This document shows, piece after piece, positions 7,160-15,284 of a stretch of DNA of 64,000 bases (positions are counted from its first letter, which is position 1; every line of letters starts with the position of its first letter). Under the pieces are notes generated by a model. The model worked only from the letters and a program-made list of their open reading frames with translations, searched no databases and was not told the DNA's origin. The position numbers were made by a program, and so were the translations under genes. The stretch is from Prochlorococcus sp. AG-402-L09 (GTDB lineage Bacteria; Cyanobacteriota; Cyanobacteriia; PCC-6307; Cyanobiaceae). The stretch is from contig QCIK01000009.1 in assembly GCA_003216715.1 (NCBI GenBank), forward strand, positions 1 through 64,000, read 5' to 3'.

Positions 7160-9072
7160 CTGAGAGAAAAAAAGATAGTAATGAAGAAAAATCTAAAGTT
7201 AAAACATTCGCCGTTCCATTTGCTTTAAAGGAAATTAAAGAGAGTGTTTATACCTCTCTAAATACCGCTACGAAGCCATCTAAAGACCAAATAATTAGTC
7301 AAGCATTTAAATTTCATTCTCAAGGAAAAGTCAAAGAAGCCGCAAAATATTATCAATACTGTATAAATCAGGGTTTTATTGATACCAATATTTTTTCAAA
7401 TTATGGGATCATATTGAAAGATATAGGTAAATTAAAAGACGCCGAAATTTTATTTCGAAAAGCAATTGAACTTAGGCCTAGCTCTGCTGAAGCGCATTCA
7501 AATCTTGGAAATGTTTTGATAGATCTTGACCAACTAGACGAAGCAGAAATATATACTCGCAAAGCTATTAAAATTAAGCCTAATTTTCCAGAAGCTCTTT
7601 CTAATCTAGGGAATATATTAAGAAGAATGGGGAAACTAGAAGAAGCCGAAATAGTAACTTGCAAATCTATTGAAATTAGTCCTAATTCTTATCAAAGCCA
7701 TTACAATTTAGGAGTGATCTTAAAAGATCTAGGCAAACCAAAAGAAGCAGAATTATCTACTCGTAAAGCTATTGAAATCAATCCTAATTACTCACAGGCA
7801 TATTTAAACCTTGGAAATATATTAAAAGAATCAGGACAAATAAAAGAAGCTGAAATATCTACTCGTAAAGCTATTGAAATCAATCCTAATTCCTCTCAAG
7901 CCTATTTAAATCTTGGGTCAATATTAAAATCTTATACAAATCTAGAGAAATTAAAAGAAGCAGAATTATCTACTCGCAAATCTATTGAAATCAATCCTAA
8001 TCAATCACAGGCATATTTAAACCTTGGAAATATATTAAAAGAATCAGGAAAACTTAATGATTCTGAAAAATCTACTAGAAAAGCTATTCAAATCACACCT
8101 AATAATCCTGAGGCTTATTTCAACCTAGCATTACTAAAGCTACTGCAAGAAGACTATTCTAATGGCCTTGAATACTATGAGTTTAGATTTAAAAAGAAAC
8201 CAGCAGTATTTCTATATGGGACACCAATAATCAAGAGAACTCTAAGAGATGAATTCAAACAAGGAAGTAAGCTATTAGTTATTAGTGAACAAGCACCAGG
8301 TGACATAATCTTCTACATGCGTTATGTCTTGGCTTTAAAGGAAAGAAATTTAAACGTTTCATTTTGTGCTCCCAAAAAATTACATAGCTTAATTAAAGAT
8401 TCGGAAATTGATTCAAATCCTATCTCCCCTGAGGAATGTAATTTAATTAATGAAGGGGAGTGGATTCCTTTACAATCTTTACTTAGATATTTCTGCGTTA
8501 GTCCTAATAATCCAGTTATCAATCATGTATATATAAAATCAAAAGTATCCCTTAAATTAAAATGGCATAATATTCTATCTAAAGAGAAAAAACCAATTAT
8601 TGGTATTAATTGGCAAGGAAGCAAAGAATTTGAACTAAACTCATACCCTGGACGTTCAATACCTTTAGAAAAATTCTCAATACTTCTTGAGAAAAATGAT
8701 ATTAGTTTTGTCTCTTTTCAAAAGGGTTATGGCTCTGATCAATTAGCGCATTGCTCATTCAAAGATAATTTTGTTGAATGTCAGGATAGAATTGATGAAA
8801 TATGGGATTACTCAGAGACTGCTGCAATAATAGATAATTGCGATTTGATAATTACCATAGACTGTAGTATTGCCCCATTAGCGGCTGGAATGGGGAAAGA
8901 GGTTTGGCTAATGCTCAAAAAAATACCTTTTTGGACATGGGGCCTAGAAAGTGAAAGAACATTCTGGTACCCAACCATGAGGTTATTCAGACAGAAAGGA
9001 TTCTCTAATTGGGATGAGGTGATGGAGAGAATATCTATAGAATTAAATAAATTCATTAAAAATAAATTCTAA
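7156..9072 (+). CDS. TPR-repeat protein with heptosyltransferase-like (GT9-type) C-terminal domain
   Basis: 638 residues, GTG start supported by the shared leader (SKVKTFAVPFALKE, compare 2165). About eight TPR units span residues 70-335. The C-terminal half differs from the other two TPR proteins: KPIIGINWQGS (about 475) followed by SIPLEKFSILLE, and later DLIITIDCSIAPLAAGMGKEVWLML (about 570-595). This is the pattern of the ADP-heptose/GT9-like fold found at the C-terminus of many TPR proteins. It probably transfers or binds a nucleotide sugar. TPR units are usually 34 residues; one carries a short insertion (KSYTNLEKLKEAE). A strong Shine-Dalgarno serves a 24-codon frame that overlaps this start. 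Confidence 0.8.
   Translation: MTERKKDSNEEKSKVKTFAVPFALKEIKESVYTSLNTATKPSKDQIISQAFKFHSQGKVKEAAKYYQYCINQGFIDTNIFSNYGIILKDIGKLKDAEILFRKAIELRPSSAEAHSNLGNVLIDLDQLDEAEIYTRKAIKIKPNFPEALSNLGNILRRMGKLEEAEIVTCKSIEISPNSYQSHYNLGVILKDLGKPKEAELSTRKAIEINPNYSQAYLNLGNILKESGQIKEAEISTRKAIEINPNSSQAYLNLGSILKSYTNLEKLKEAELSTRKSIEINPNQSQAYLNLGNILKESGKLNDSEKSTRKAIQITPNNPEAYFNLALLKLLQEDYSNGLEYYEFRFKKKPAVFLYGTPIIKRTLRDEFKQGSKLLVISEQAPGDIIFYMRYVLALKERNLNVSFCAPKKLHSLIKDSEIDSNPISPEECNLINEGEWIPLQSLLRYFCVSPNNPVINHVYIKSKVSLKLKWHNILSKEKKPIIGINWQGSKEFELNSYPGRSIPLEKFSILLEKNDISFVSFQKGYGSDQLAHCSFKDNFVECQDRIDEIWDYSETAAIIDNCDLIITIDCSIAPLAAGMGKEVWLMLKKIPFWTWGLESERTFWYPTMRLFRQKGFSNWDEVMERISIELNKFIKNKF
7390..8130 (+). repeat. TPR-coding tandem repeat, about 102-bp period
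   Basis: Seven to eight units. Units starting near 7744, 7846 and 7957 share the block aaagctattgaaatcaatcc with little change, and the first is nearly identical to the repeat at the left window edge. The spacing of 111 bp between two units marks a 9-bp insertion. Confidence 0.75.
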
Positions 9073-9614
9073 GCAAGTTAATCTAAATCTCATTATTTCA
9101 AAAGTCTTTATAAGAAATAATAAGCAAAATTACTATATTAAAAGTCAACTATAAAAGGAATGAAAGGTGCAAGATTTAGAATATTAATGATGATCTTACT
9201 CAAGTGTTATTATAAAATAGTAATATAGTAGTAATTAAAAAATTTTCACAATAACACAAACATTTAAATTTTAAGATATAATAAATTAATAATATTATAA
9301 GATAAAAAGAGAATAAAAAGTCTTAAAAATCAATTTTTTTGGTTGTGCTTTAAGTTAAAAATACAACATAAAGAGATTATATATAAAAAGGAAGAAAACA
9401 AATCCAATATATAATCATCATTTTATATAAAAAAACTATACCCAGACTATACAAAATTAGTTAAAAATTAAAGACCTAATGTAATTCCATAAACCAACAT
9501 ATTTATAAGCATCTCATAAGATGAATTAGAAATACACCAAGTAAGCGGCAATTATAACTTAATATTATAAATAAATTTAATTGATTAAAAAGAAATCTTT
9601 GATAGTATTAAAAA
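9073..9614. other. 542-bp extremely AT-rich gap, nothing recognised
   Basis: Stops occur densely in all six frames. No tRNA-like fold, good hairpin or repeat was found by eye. It separates the TPR-glycosyltransferase block from the cupin/SDR/methyltransferase block and presumably holds the promoter of the latter. Confidence 0.6.
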
Positions 9615-10025
9615 ATGGAAAAGCTCTCATCAGCAAAACGTAAGAAGGTCGAGATATTAAGACCTGAATGCAACTTAGACACAGTTAGAGATGGACGAGG
9701 AGGGATCTTTACTTGGATTCCAGATGAGCCACTTGTGGAATTCAATATGCTTTACTTTCAACCGGGTAAAACAAGAGGATTTCATTACCATCCACATTTT
9801 ATTGAATATTCATTGGTAGCAGCAGGTTCAGGAGTACTAGTAACACGCGAAGAACCAGAGGACAAAGAAAGTGAAAGTTTCATACATTTAAGTAAAGGTA
9901 TCTGCATTCGAACTGAAACCAATGTATTTCATACAATTTATGCCATCACAGAAATGACAATCATCGCAATGTTAACCAGGCGTTGGGACCATTCTGATCC
10001 ACCGATTGTTAGAATTGATGACTAA
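9615..10025 (+). CDS. Cupin-fold nucleotide-sugar isomerase/epimerase-like protein (WxcM/FdtA-like)
   Basis: 136 residues, ATG start. A single cupin domain is seen: GKTRGFHYHPHFIEYSLVAAGSG, with the metal/active-site His cluster HYHPH (about 57-61), and a second conserved part, ETNVFHTIYAI. The plan is that of dTDP-sugar 3,5-epimerases and 3,4-ketoisomerases. It likely converts a 4-keto-deoxysugar nucleotide, fitting the SDR and C-methyltransferase genes directly downstream (14 bp to the next start). It is less AT-rich than the surrounding non-coding DNA. The exact reaction is not determinable by eye. Confidence 0.65.
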   Translation: MEKLSSAKRKKVEILRPECNLDTVRDGRGGIFTWIPDEPLVEFNMLYFQPGKTRGFHYHPHFIEYSLVAAGSGVLVTREEPEDKESESFIHLSKGICIRTETNVFHTIYAITEMTIIAMLTRRWDHSDPPIVRIDD

Positions 10026-10039
10026 TAGAGGAAAATGAA

Positions 10040-10735
10040 TTGAAATCTGTAGGCTTAATTGGGTCAAATGGCTTTGTTGGTAGATCAATCAAGAAATTTA
10101 TTTTGGATAATAAAGATATTTCTACAACTTGTATAACTAGAGAAAACTATGAAGAAGCAAAAATAAAAAAAGAATATGATGTAATAATTAATGCTGCAAT
10201 GCCATCAAAAAGATTTTGGGCAAATCAAAATCCTCATTTAGATTTTCATGAGACAGTCAAAAAAACATTTGATATAGTAAATGATTGGAAAAGCTCAAAA
10301 ATTATACAAATTAGCTCTATATCTGCTCGTTCTCAATTGAATACAATATATGGTAGGCATAAAGCTGCTGCCGAAAAAATTGTTAGCAATGAAAATAATC
10401 TAATTCTTCGTTTAGGGCCTATGTATGGAGAAAAATTATCTAAAGGGGTTTTAATTGACCTCTTGAAAAACAATCGTATCTATATATCTGAGGAAAGTTT
10501 ATATTGTTTCGCGCCCGTTGAATGGGTGGGTGAATGGATAGCTAGTAACATGCATTTATGTGGTATACAAGATTTAGGTGGTAATAACGCCATTAGTGTT
10601 GGTGAAGTAGCAAAAAAAATCAACTCAAAATCAATATTTAACGGCCCTATAGATAATCAAGTACTTTCAAAAGAAATAGATTCTGGGCCTGAGTCTAGTC
10701 ATGTAATTGATTATATTTTGTCTACAAATACCTAA
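10040..10735 (+). CDS. NAD-dependent epimerase/dehydratase family protein (short SDR)
   Basis: 231 residues from a TTG start at 10040, preceded by AGAGGA at 7 bases, which decides the start; the nearby ATG is out of frame. GLIGSNGFVGRS (5-16) is the Rossmann motif, SSISARSQ is the strand-5 serine region and YGRHKAAAE supplies Tyr-x3-Lys. It is shorter than typical extended SDRs, so the substrate-binding part is reduced. It probably reduces a nucleotide 4-ketosugar in the same pathway as its neighbours. It is followed after 12 bp by the methyltransferase gene. Confidence 0.7.
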   Translation: MKSVGLIGSNGFVGRSIKKFILDNKDISTTCITRENYEEAKIKKEYDVIINAAMPSKRFWANQNPHLDFHETVKKTFDIVNDWKSSKIIQISSISARSQLNTIYGRHKAAAEKIVSNENNLILRLGPMYGEKLSKGVLIDLLKNNRIYISEESLYCFAPVEWVGEWIASNMHLCGIQDLGGNNAISVGEVAKKINSKSIFNGPIDNQVLSKEIDSGPESSHVIDYILSTNT

Positions 10736-10747
10736 GCAGTACTAATT

Positions 10748-12010
10748 ATGAAAATCAACAAAATAACCTCCTGCCGCTTATGCCAATGTAAGGATCTAAG
10801 ACCTGTTTTTGATTTTGGATTACAAGCACTTTCAACACGATTCCCAGCTAAAAATGAAGCTGATGCTGAAATAATTCCTCTTAATCTAGTCCAATGTTGC
10901 AATCCTAAATGCAACCTAACTCAGCTTACACATGATTACGACTTTGATGATTTATATAGAAGGGGTTATGGATATAGATCTGGTATAAATAAAACTATGT
11001 GTAATCATCTGAGCAAAATAGTTAGGCAAGTAGAGAAAATAGTGGAGATTAAGGAAGGTGAAACAGTTTTAGATATTGCAAGTAATGATGGCACTCTATT
11101 AAAAAGCTATAAAAGTAAGTTTAAAATTAATCTAATCGGAATAGATCCTACTATTACACAATATAGATCATATTATCCTGTCGAAAATACTTACTTATCA
11201 TCTCAATTCTTTTCAAAGCATATCTTTGATTCTATTAGTCCAACTAAAAAAGCAAAAATAATTTCTTCAATAGCTGTTTTTTATGATGTACCTAACCCAA
11301 ATAAATTCGCAAAAGATATTGCTTCCATCTTAGATGAAAATGGAATTTGGATAATGGAACAATCATACCTACCAAGTTTGATTAAAGACTTATCCTTCGA
11401 TAGTATTTGCCATGAACATTTAGGCTATTATGGATTAAAGCAAATAAAACTAATCGCAAATCTTGCGAATCTCAGAGTATTTAATGTAGAAACTAATAAT
11501 ATGAATGGTGGCTCATTAAGAGTTTTCATCTGTCACTCTAATTCCAATTATAAAACAAATTATAAAAATCTTGATTTAATTGAAAGTATAGAATCAAAAG
11601 CCCAAATAGATAATCAAGAAACTTTTATAGAGTTTAAAGATAAAATAATATCAATAAGAGATAAATTAATGAGCTTTATGCAGCAAGAAAAAAAGAAAGG
11701 TAAGAAAATTCATATCTATGGAGCTTCTACGAAAGGGAATGTACTTTTACAATTTTTTGGAATTGACAATGAGCTTATAGATGCAGCAGCAGAAAGGAAT
11801 GAATGGAAATATGGACATAGAACTCCCGGTACAAATATACCAATAATATCTGAAGAAGAGTCAAGGGCACTAAAGCCAGATTATTATCTCGTTTTGCCCT
11901 GGCACTTTAAAAATGAATTTATTGAACGTGAAAAAGATTTTATTAACAATGGAGGTAGGCTAATATTTCCTTTACCTAAAGTAGAAATATATCCTGCTAT
12001 AAAAAAATAA
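10748..12010 (+). CDS. Sugar C-methyltransferase (three-domain, zinc-binding, NovU/TylC3-like)
   Basis: 420 residues, ATG start. The N-terminal zinc-binding motif CRLCQC (9-14) has further cysteines in QCCNPKCNLTQL (about 49-60). A SAM-binding Rossmann domain follows with ETVLDIASNDGTLL (about 103). The C-terminal domain has IHIYGASTKGNVLLQ (about 323), as in deoxysugar C-3/C-5 methyltransferases. It methylates a dTDP-4-keto-deoxysugar carbon. It is the last gene of a three-gene plus-strand block (cupin, SDR, methyltransferase) that together would build a branched deoxysugar for the cell surface. Confidence 0.8.
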   Translation: MKINKITSCRLCQCKDLRPVFDFGLQALSTRFPAKNEADAEIIPLNLVQCCNPKCNLTQLTHDYDFDDLYRRGYGYRSGINKTMCNHLSKIVRQVEKIVEIKEGETVLDIASNDGTLLKSYKSKFKINLIGIDPTITQYRSYYPVENTYLSSQFFSKHIFDSISPTKKAKIISSIAVFYDVPNPNKFAKDIASILDENGIWIMEQSYLPSLIKDLSFDSICHEHLGYYGLKQIKLIANLANLRVFNVETNNMNGGSLRVFICHSNSNYKTNYKNLDLIESIESKAQIDNQETFIEFKDKIISIRDKLMSFMQQEKKKGKKIHIYGASTKGNVLLQFFGIDNELIDAAAERNEWKYGHRTPGTNIPIISEEESRALKPDYYLVLPWHFKNEFIEREKDFINNGGRLIFPLPKVEIYPAIKK

Positions 12011-13055
12011 ACAAATTTGCAAAGCTTAGTAATATCTTAAGAGCAGAAAAAAATTTTCTGTTTATGGATATTTAAATTCTTTATTTCTCTAAAAATCAGT
12101 CAGGTGATCTTAGAAATAATAATGATTTGAGTATTGGGGATTTACAAATTCTTTTATTGAAAGCACATATTAAAGAAGTAAAAATGCATAAAAAGATTTC
12201 CTAAATCATTAAAACTTTGACGCTCCCATAGCATAACATTAGTAAACCTATAACCTAAGCAAAAGGAGAAAAATAAATTGAATACCCTCAACAATATCCT
12301 TAATCACAAAAATAGTTCTTTTTACAACTAAAAAAATACTTTGTAATCCTAGCTGAAAATAAGATTTGATTTAATTATTCTTTTTGTTATCTATCGAAAA
12401 GTGCTTATTATCTATTTCATTAAAAAAATATCCAAAGCAGCTTCTGAAAAAAAATCTCTAATCTTCCAATTAATTTCAAAAGATGATTTGGTTTTTCTTG
12501 AGTTCAAGGAAATCTTAGTAATGAGATTCAAGTTTTCTATTCGTTCCAAATTCAATCGTTTTTTGAAAAGTTGTCTAAAAAAGTTATCCATAACAAAAAT
12601 TCACAAAGAAAATCACAACTTTTATGTACAAAAATGAAGAAATCCATCGATTCCTAACCTAAAAAGTTGCCTTTCGAGAGATGGTTGTACATTATGATAC
12701 TTTTCCACATTTTCCTCGTTTCCTCACATTACAAAAAGTTATGTCAGAGAGTTTTAACAAGAACTTTTGAATGTATCAAGAGATACTAAATCCTTGAAAA
12801 CAACTGCAGCATCAAAGATATAACAGCTCAAGTTTTTTTTGTAATTAATCCACTTATTCAATTGACATGATCCCTATTGAGATTTTTTTTAAATTATGAA
12901 TTTTGTGGAAAAGTGGAAAACTCACTACTCAGGGCCTCAAAATTTAATCATATTTTATTGATATTCTTGAAAAACTTAATGCCTGCCAAACATAGCTTTT
13001 CAAGCGTAAAAAGAAAAGATAAATAAACTCAAGATGTTGTCATCGGCTAGCTAAT
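12011..13055. other. 1-kb AT-rich gap with short doubtful frames
   Basis: No supported gene. A plus-strand peptide-like stretch at about 12075-12204 (FSKNQSGDLRNNNDLSIGD..., ending MHKKIS) lacks a proper start and follows a stop, so it may be a gene remnant. A 78-codon plus-strand frame at 12401-12637 (GTG start, Lys/Ser/Phe-rich) has biased low-complexity composition and is probably not real. A 17-codon TTG frame near 12278 has a good AAAGGAG before it. Positions 12584-12920 hold candidate DnaA boxes. Confidence 0.5.
12584..12920. promoter_or_regulatory. Cluster of candidate DnaA boxes
   Basis: TTTTCCACA, the cyanobacterial form of the DnaA box, occurs exactly at 12701-12709 (plus) and at 12904-12912 (minus, read tgtggaaaa). 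One-mismatch versions lie at 12912-12920 (minus, TTTTCCACT) and 12584-12592 (TTATCCATA). The last two minus-strand boxes abut each other. They sit in non-coding AT-rich DNA. The chromosomal origin of this group is normally near dnaN, which is not here, so this may be a DnaA-binding or regulatory locus, or coincidence in AT-rich DNA. Confidence 0.35.
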
Positions 13056-13208
13056 CTAGCTTTTATATACCAAACAAGTCTCCTCGTCTTCTTTATCTTG
13101 AGTTAATAGTTCTAATTCCTTCTCAAGAGCGTCAATTGTTTTAAAACCTAAAACTTCAATAGTTTCATTACCTAGAGAATTTTCAAAAAAATCGTTTTTT
13201 ATAATCAC
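13056..13208 (-). CDS. Small acidic protein of unknown function, 50 residues
   Basis: GTG start at 13208, stop TAG at 13056. The sequence runs from MIIKNDFFEN to DEETCLVYKS, with the acidic stretch LEKELELLTQDKEDEE predicted helical. Codon use looks like coding DNA compared with the flanks. I do not recognise it. It is too short for firm support and no clear Shine-Dalgarno was seen. Confidence 0.4.
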   Translation of the reverse strand: MIIKNDFFENSLGNETIEVLGFKTIDALEKELELLTQDKEDEETCLVYKS

Positions 13209-13352
13209 AATATTTTCAATAAAAATAAATAGTTAGGTTCTTGTTTCAATTATTTATGTTGAAAGTAAGTTTTAAAATGTGCCGATTAACTAATTAATTT
13301 ATTTTGCTGACTTTCAAACCACCAAAAGATAATTCAGAGTCATAGTAATTTT

Positions 13353-13574
13353 ATGCATAATCCGTTCTCCATTTATTGGAATAAAAATTGGACCTTTCAA
13401 ATAGTACATATGGAAGGTGGTATTTATATAGAAGCAAAAGGACTAGGGGTTCTTATAAGAAAACCTTTCTTGGCAACTGAAAGTCCATTTACTGCAGCAG
13501 ACAATTTAGTTAATTGCGAAGATAAAATTAGAAAGTCATTTTTCAACACTTGGAAGTCAAAAAAAAATTATTAA
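13353..13574 (+). CDS. Small protein of unknown function, 73 residues
   Basis: ATG start; the sequence begins MHNPFSIYWNKNWTF and contains GGIYIEAKGLGVLIRKPFLAT and a C-terminal basic end (WKSKKNY). Its composition looks like a real soluble small protein rather than chance AT-rich DNA. No domain recognised. It ends 24 bp from the convergent end of lexA. Confidence 0.5.
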   Translation: MHNPFSIYWNKNWTFQIVHMEGGIYIEAKGLGVLIRKPFLATESPFTAADNLVNCEDKIRKSFFNTWKSKKNY

Positions 13575-13598
13575 TGTTAATTAGTTGTGAAAATAAAA

Positions 13599-14207
13599 TC
13601 AGGTTTTCCTCCACACAGCTGCTAATTTTCCTTGTACATGTACTTGTTCAGCATCAATTTCTATAGGTTCATAAGATGTATTAGCTGCTTCCAAACGAAC
13701 TAAGCTTCCATCTCGAAAAAAATGCTTCAGAGTTGTCCCAAGGCCAGGAACCATTGCACTCACAATAGTTCCGTTTCTCAATCGAGAAGGGTCGTTAACA
13801 GGTTCCATTAAGACCATATCTCCATCAGCAATAAAAGAGTCAATCATTGAATCTCCATTTACAGTTAACGCAAAAAGTCCTTTTAGTTGAAGAACTGAAT
13901 TTAAGTCGAGAGTTTCCTGAACATCATCAAAAGTTTCAACTAGTCCACCTGCAGCAATTGCCCCCAAAACAGGAACACCAGAAATACTCTCTTCTATTAA
14001 CTGCAGCGTCCTTGCTTGTCCTTCTTGCCATTTTATCCACCCTTTTTGTTGCAAATGCCTTAAACGACTTTGGATCGGTGCTGGAGATCTAAGGCCCATA
14101 GCCTGCATCATCTGCCTAATTGACGGGCTGTGATGGTGATTTCCTATAAAATCCACAAGCCAATCATAGAGTTCTTGTTGGGCCGTAGTTAGAGCTTCAT
14201 CTGGCAT
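13599..14207 (-). CDS. lexA: LexA repressor (SOS-type transcriptional repressor, S24 peptidase)
   Basis: 202 residues, ATG start. The N-terminal winged-helix DNA-binding domain (about 1-70) includes SPSIRQMMQAMGLRSPAPIQSRL. The self-cleavage site Ala86-Gly87 sits in GAIAAGG. The catalytic Ser120 is in NGDSM and the Lys161 in TTLKHF, so the autoproteolytic machinery is complete. It represses DNA-damage genes, although cyanobacterial LexA proteins may have other roles. A perfect inverted repeat lies 14-41 bases upstream of its start (separate entry), consistent with autoregulation. It follows argF on the same strand, 66 bp away. Confidence 0.95.
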   Translation of the reverse strand: MPDEALTTAQQELYDWLVDFIGNHHHSPSIRQMMQAMGLRSPAPIQSRLRHLQQKGWIKWQEGQARTLQLIEESISGVPVLGAIAAGGLVETFDDVQETLDLNSVLQLKGLFALTVNGDSMIDSFIADGDMVLMEPVNDPSRLRNGTIVSAMVPGLGTTLKHFFRDGSLVRLEAANTSYEPIEIDAEQVHVQGKLAAVWRKT

Positions 14208-14220
14208 TCGAATAGCTTAA

Positions 14221-14248
14221 GTACATATGTCCTTCAATACATATGTAC
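14221..14248. promoter_or_regulatory. Perfect inverted repeat upstream of lexA, likely LexA operator
   Basis: gtacatatgt, 8 bases, acatatgtac: a perfect 10-bp inverted repeat. Each half contains a one-mismatch version of the cyanobacterial LexA box (RGTACNNNDGTWCB): agtacatatgtcct and aatacatatgtacc. Its position between argF and lexA, just before the lexA start, suggests LexA autoregulation. Confidence 0.7.
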
Positions 14249-14273
14249 CTAACATTCTTAAAGATCGCAACCC

Positions 14274-15230
14274 CTAAAGTCCTCCAAGCTGAACAGCAAG
14301 TAAAGCCTGCTGAACATGAAGACGATTCTCTGCTTGATCAAAAACATGACTTCTTGGACTCTCTAAAACCTCTTCTGTGATTTCTTCTCCTCTGTGAGCA
14401 GGCAAGCAATGCAAAACAATTAGATCATCATCTGCAAGATCAATTAATTTTCGATCGACTTTATACTTTTCAAAAATTTTTTTCCTCTCTAAATGTTCTT
14501 CTTCTTGGCCCATTGAAGCCCAAACATCTGTATAAATCACCTGAGCTTCTTTGACTACCTTTGAGGGATCATTGCAAATAGATATTTTCGAACCAAATTC
14601 CGAAAGGGATTGAGCCTTATTTACAATACTAGGGTCTGCTTCAAATCCATTTGGAGAGCATATTGTCACATTAACTCCCAACATTGCTCCACAGATCATT
14701 AATGAATTTGCAACATTATTTCCATCTCCAATGTAAGAAAGATTTAACCCTTTAAGCGTTCCAAAGTTCTCTAGAATTGTAAAATAATCAGCCAGTGCCT
14801 GACAAGGGTGCTCTAGGTCGGTTAAAGCATTAATCACAGGAATAGTCGACCATTCAGCATATTCTTCTAGTTCTTTCTGAGAAAAAGTCCGAATAGCAAG
14901 GATGTCACAGTAACGACTCAACACTCTTGCTGTATCTTTTATAGGTTCACCTCTTCCAAGCTGTGTCACCTGAGGGTTCAAATCAACAGTCTGACCCCCA
15001 AGCCTTGCCATTGCTACTTGAAAACTTACTCTTGTCCTTGTGGAAGCTTTTTTGAAAATTAATCCAAGGACTCTATTCCCAAGGTCAATTCTTCTATTCC
15101 CTATTTTTAGCTGTTTTGCTAATTCAAAAAGAGAAATTATCTGATTACTTTTTAAATCAGATGAAGAAAGAAAATTATCTTTACTAAAAGAATTTAATTC
15201 TGAAGCTAAGCCGATAGATGCTGAAGCCAT
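14274..15230 (-). CDS. argF: Ornithine carbamoyltransferase
   Basis: 318 residues, ATG start. It makes citrulline from ornithine and carbamoyl phosphate in arginine synthesis, in the cytosol. Carbamoyl-phosphate site STRTR at 63-67, HPCQ at 141-144, and HCLPAHRGEE with the catalytic Cys at about 274-283. The length is normal for the family. A strong hairpin (15244-15270) lies between the ftsH stop and the argF start and may separate or regulate the two. lexA follows 66 bp downstream. Confidence 0.96.
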   Translation of the reverse strand: MASASIGLASELNSFSKDNFLSSSDLKSNQIISLFELAKQLKIGNRRIDLGNRVLGLIFKKASTRTRVSFQVAMARLGGQTVDLNPQVTQLGRGEPIKDTARVLSRYCDILAIRTFSQKELEEYAEWSTIPVINALTDLEHPCQALADYFTILENFGTLKGLNLSYIGDGNNVANSLMICGAMLGVNVTICSPNGFEADPSIVNKAQSLSEFGSKISICNDPSKVVKEAQVIYTDVWASMGQEEEHLERKKIFEKYKVDRKLIDLADDDLIVLHCLPAHRGEEITEEVLESPRSHVFDQAENRLHVQQALLAVQLGGL

Positions 15231-15243
15231 AAATAAGCCTCAA

Positions 15244-15270
15244 ATATCCTTTATCGGAGATAAAGGATAT
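15244..15270 (-). promoter_or_regulatory. Perfect 12-bp hairpin in the argF 5' leader
   Basis: atatcctttatc, loop gga, gataaaggatat: a 12-bp perfect stem in the 54-bp gap between ftsH and argF, 14 bases before the argF ATG. On the minus strand only a short T-run follows, so it is a weak terminator at best. It could be an operator palindrome or an mRNA processing/attenuation hairpin. Confidence 0.5.
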
Positions 15271-15284
15271 AAAAGTCAAGTCTT

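Noticed and set aside
12401-12637. 78-codon GTG frame
   Set aside because: Low-complexity Lys/Ser/Phe-rich sequence in AT-rich DNA, with a DnaA-box-like site inside and no similarity; kept only as a note.
12584-12920. Chromosomal replication origin
   Set aside because: Boxes are few and dnaN or dnaA is not nearby; reported only as a candidate DnaA-binding cluster.
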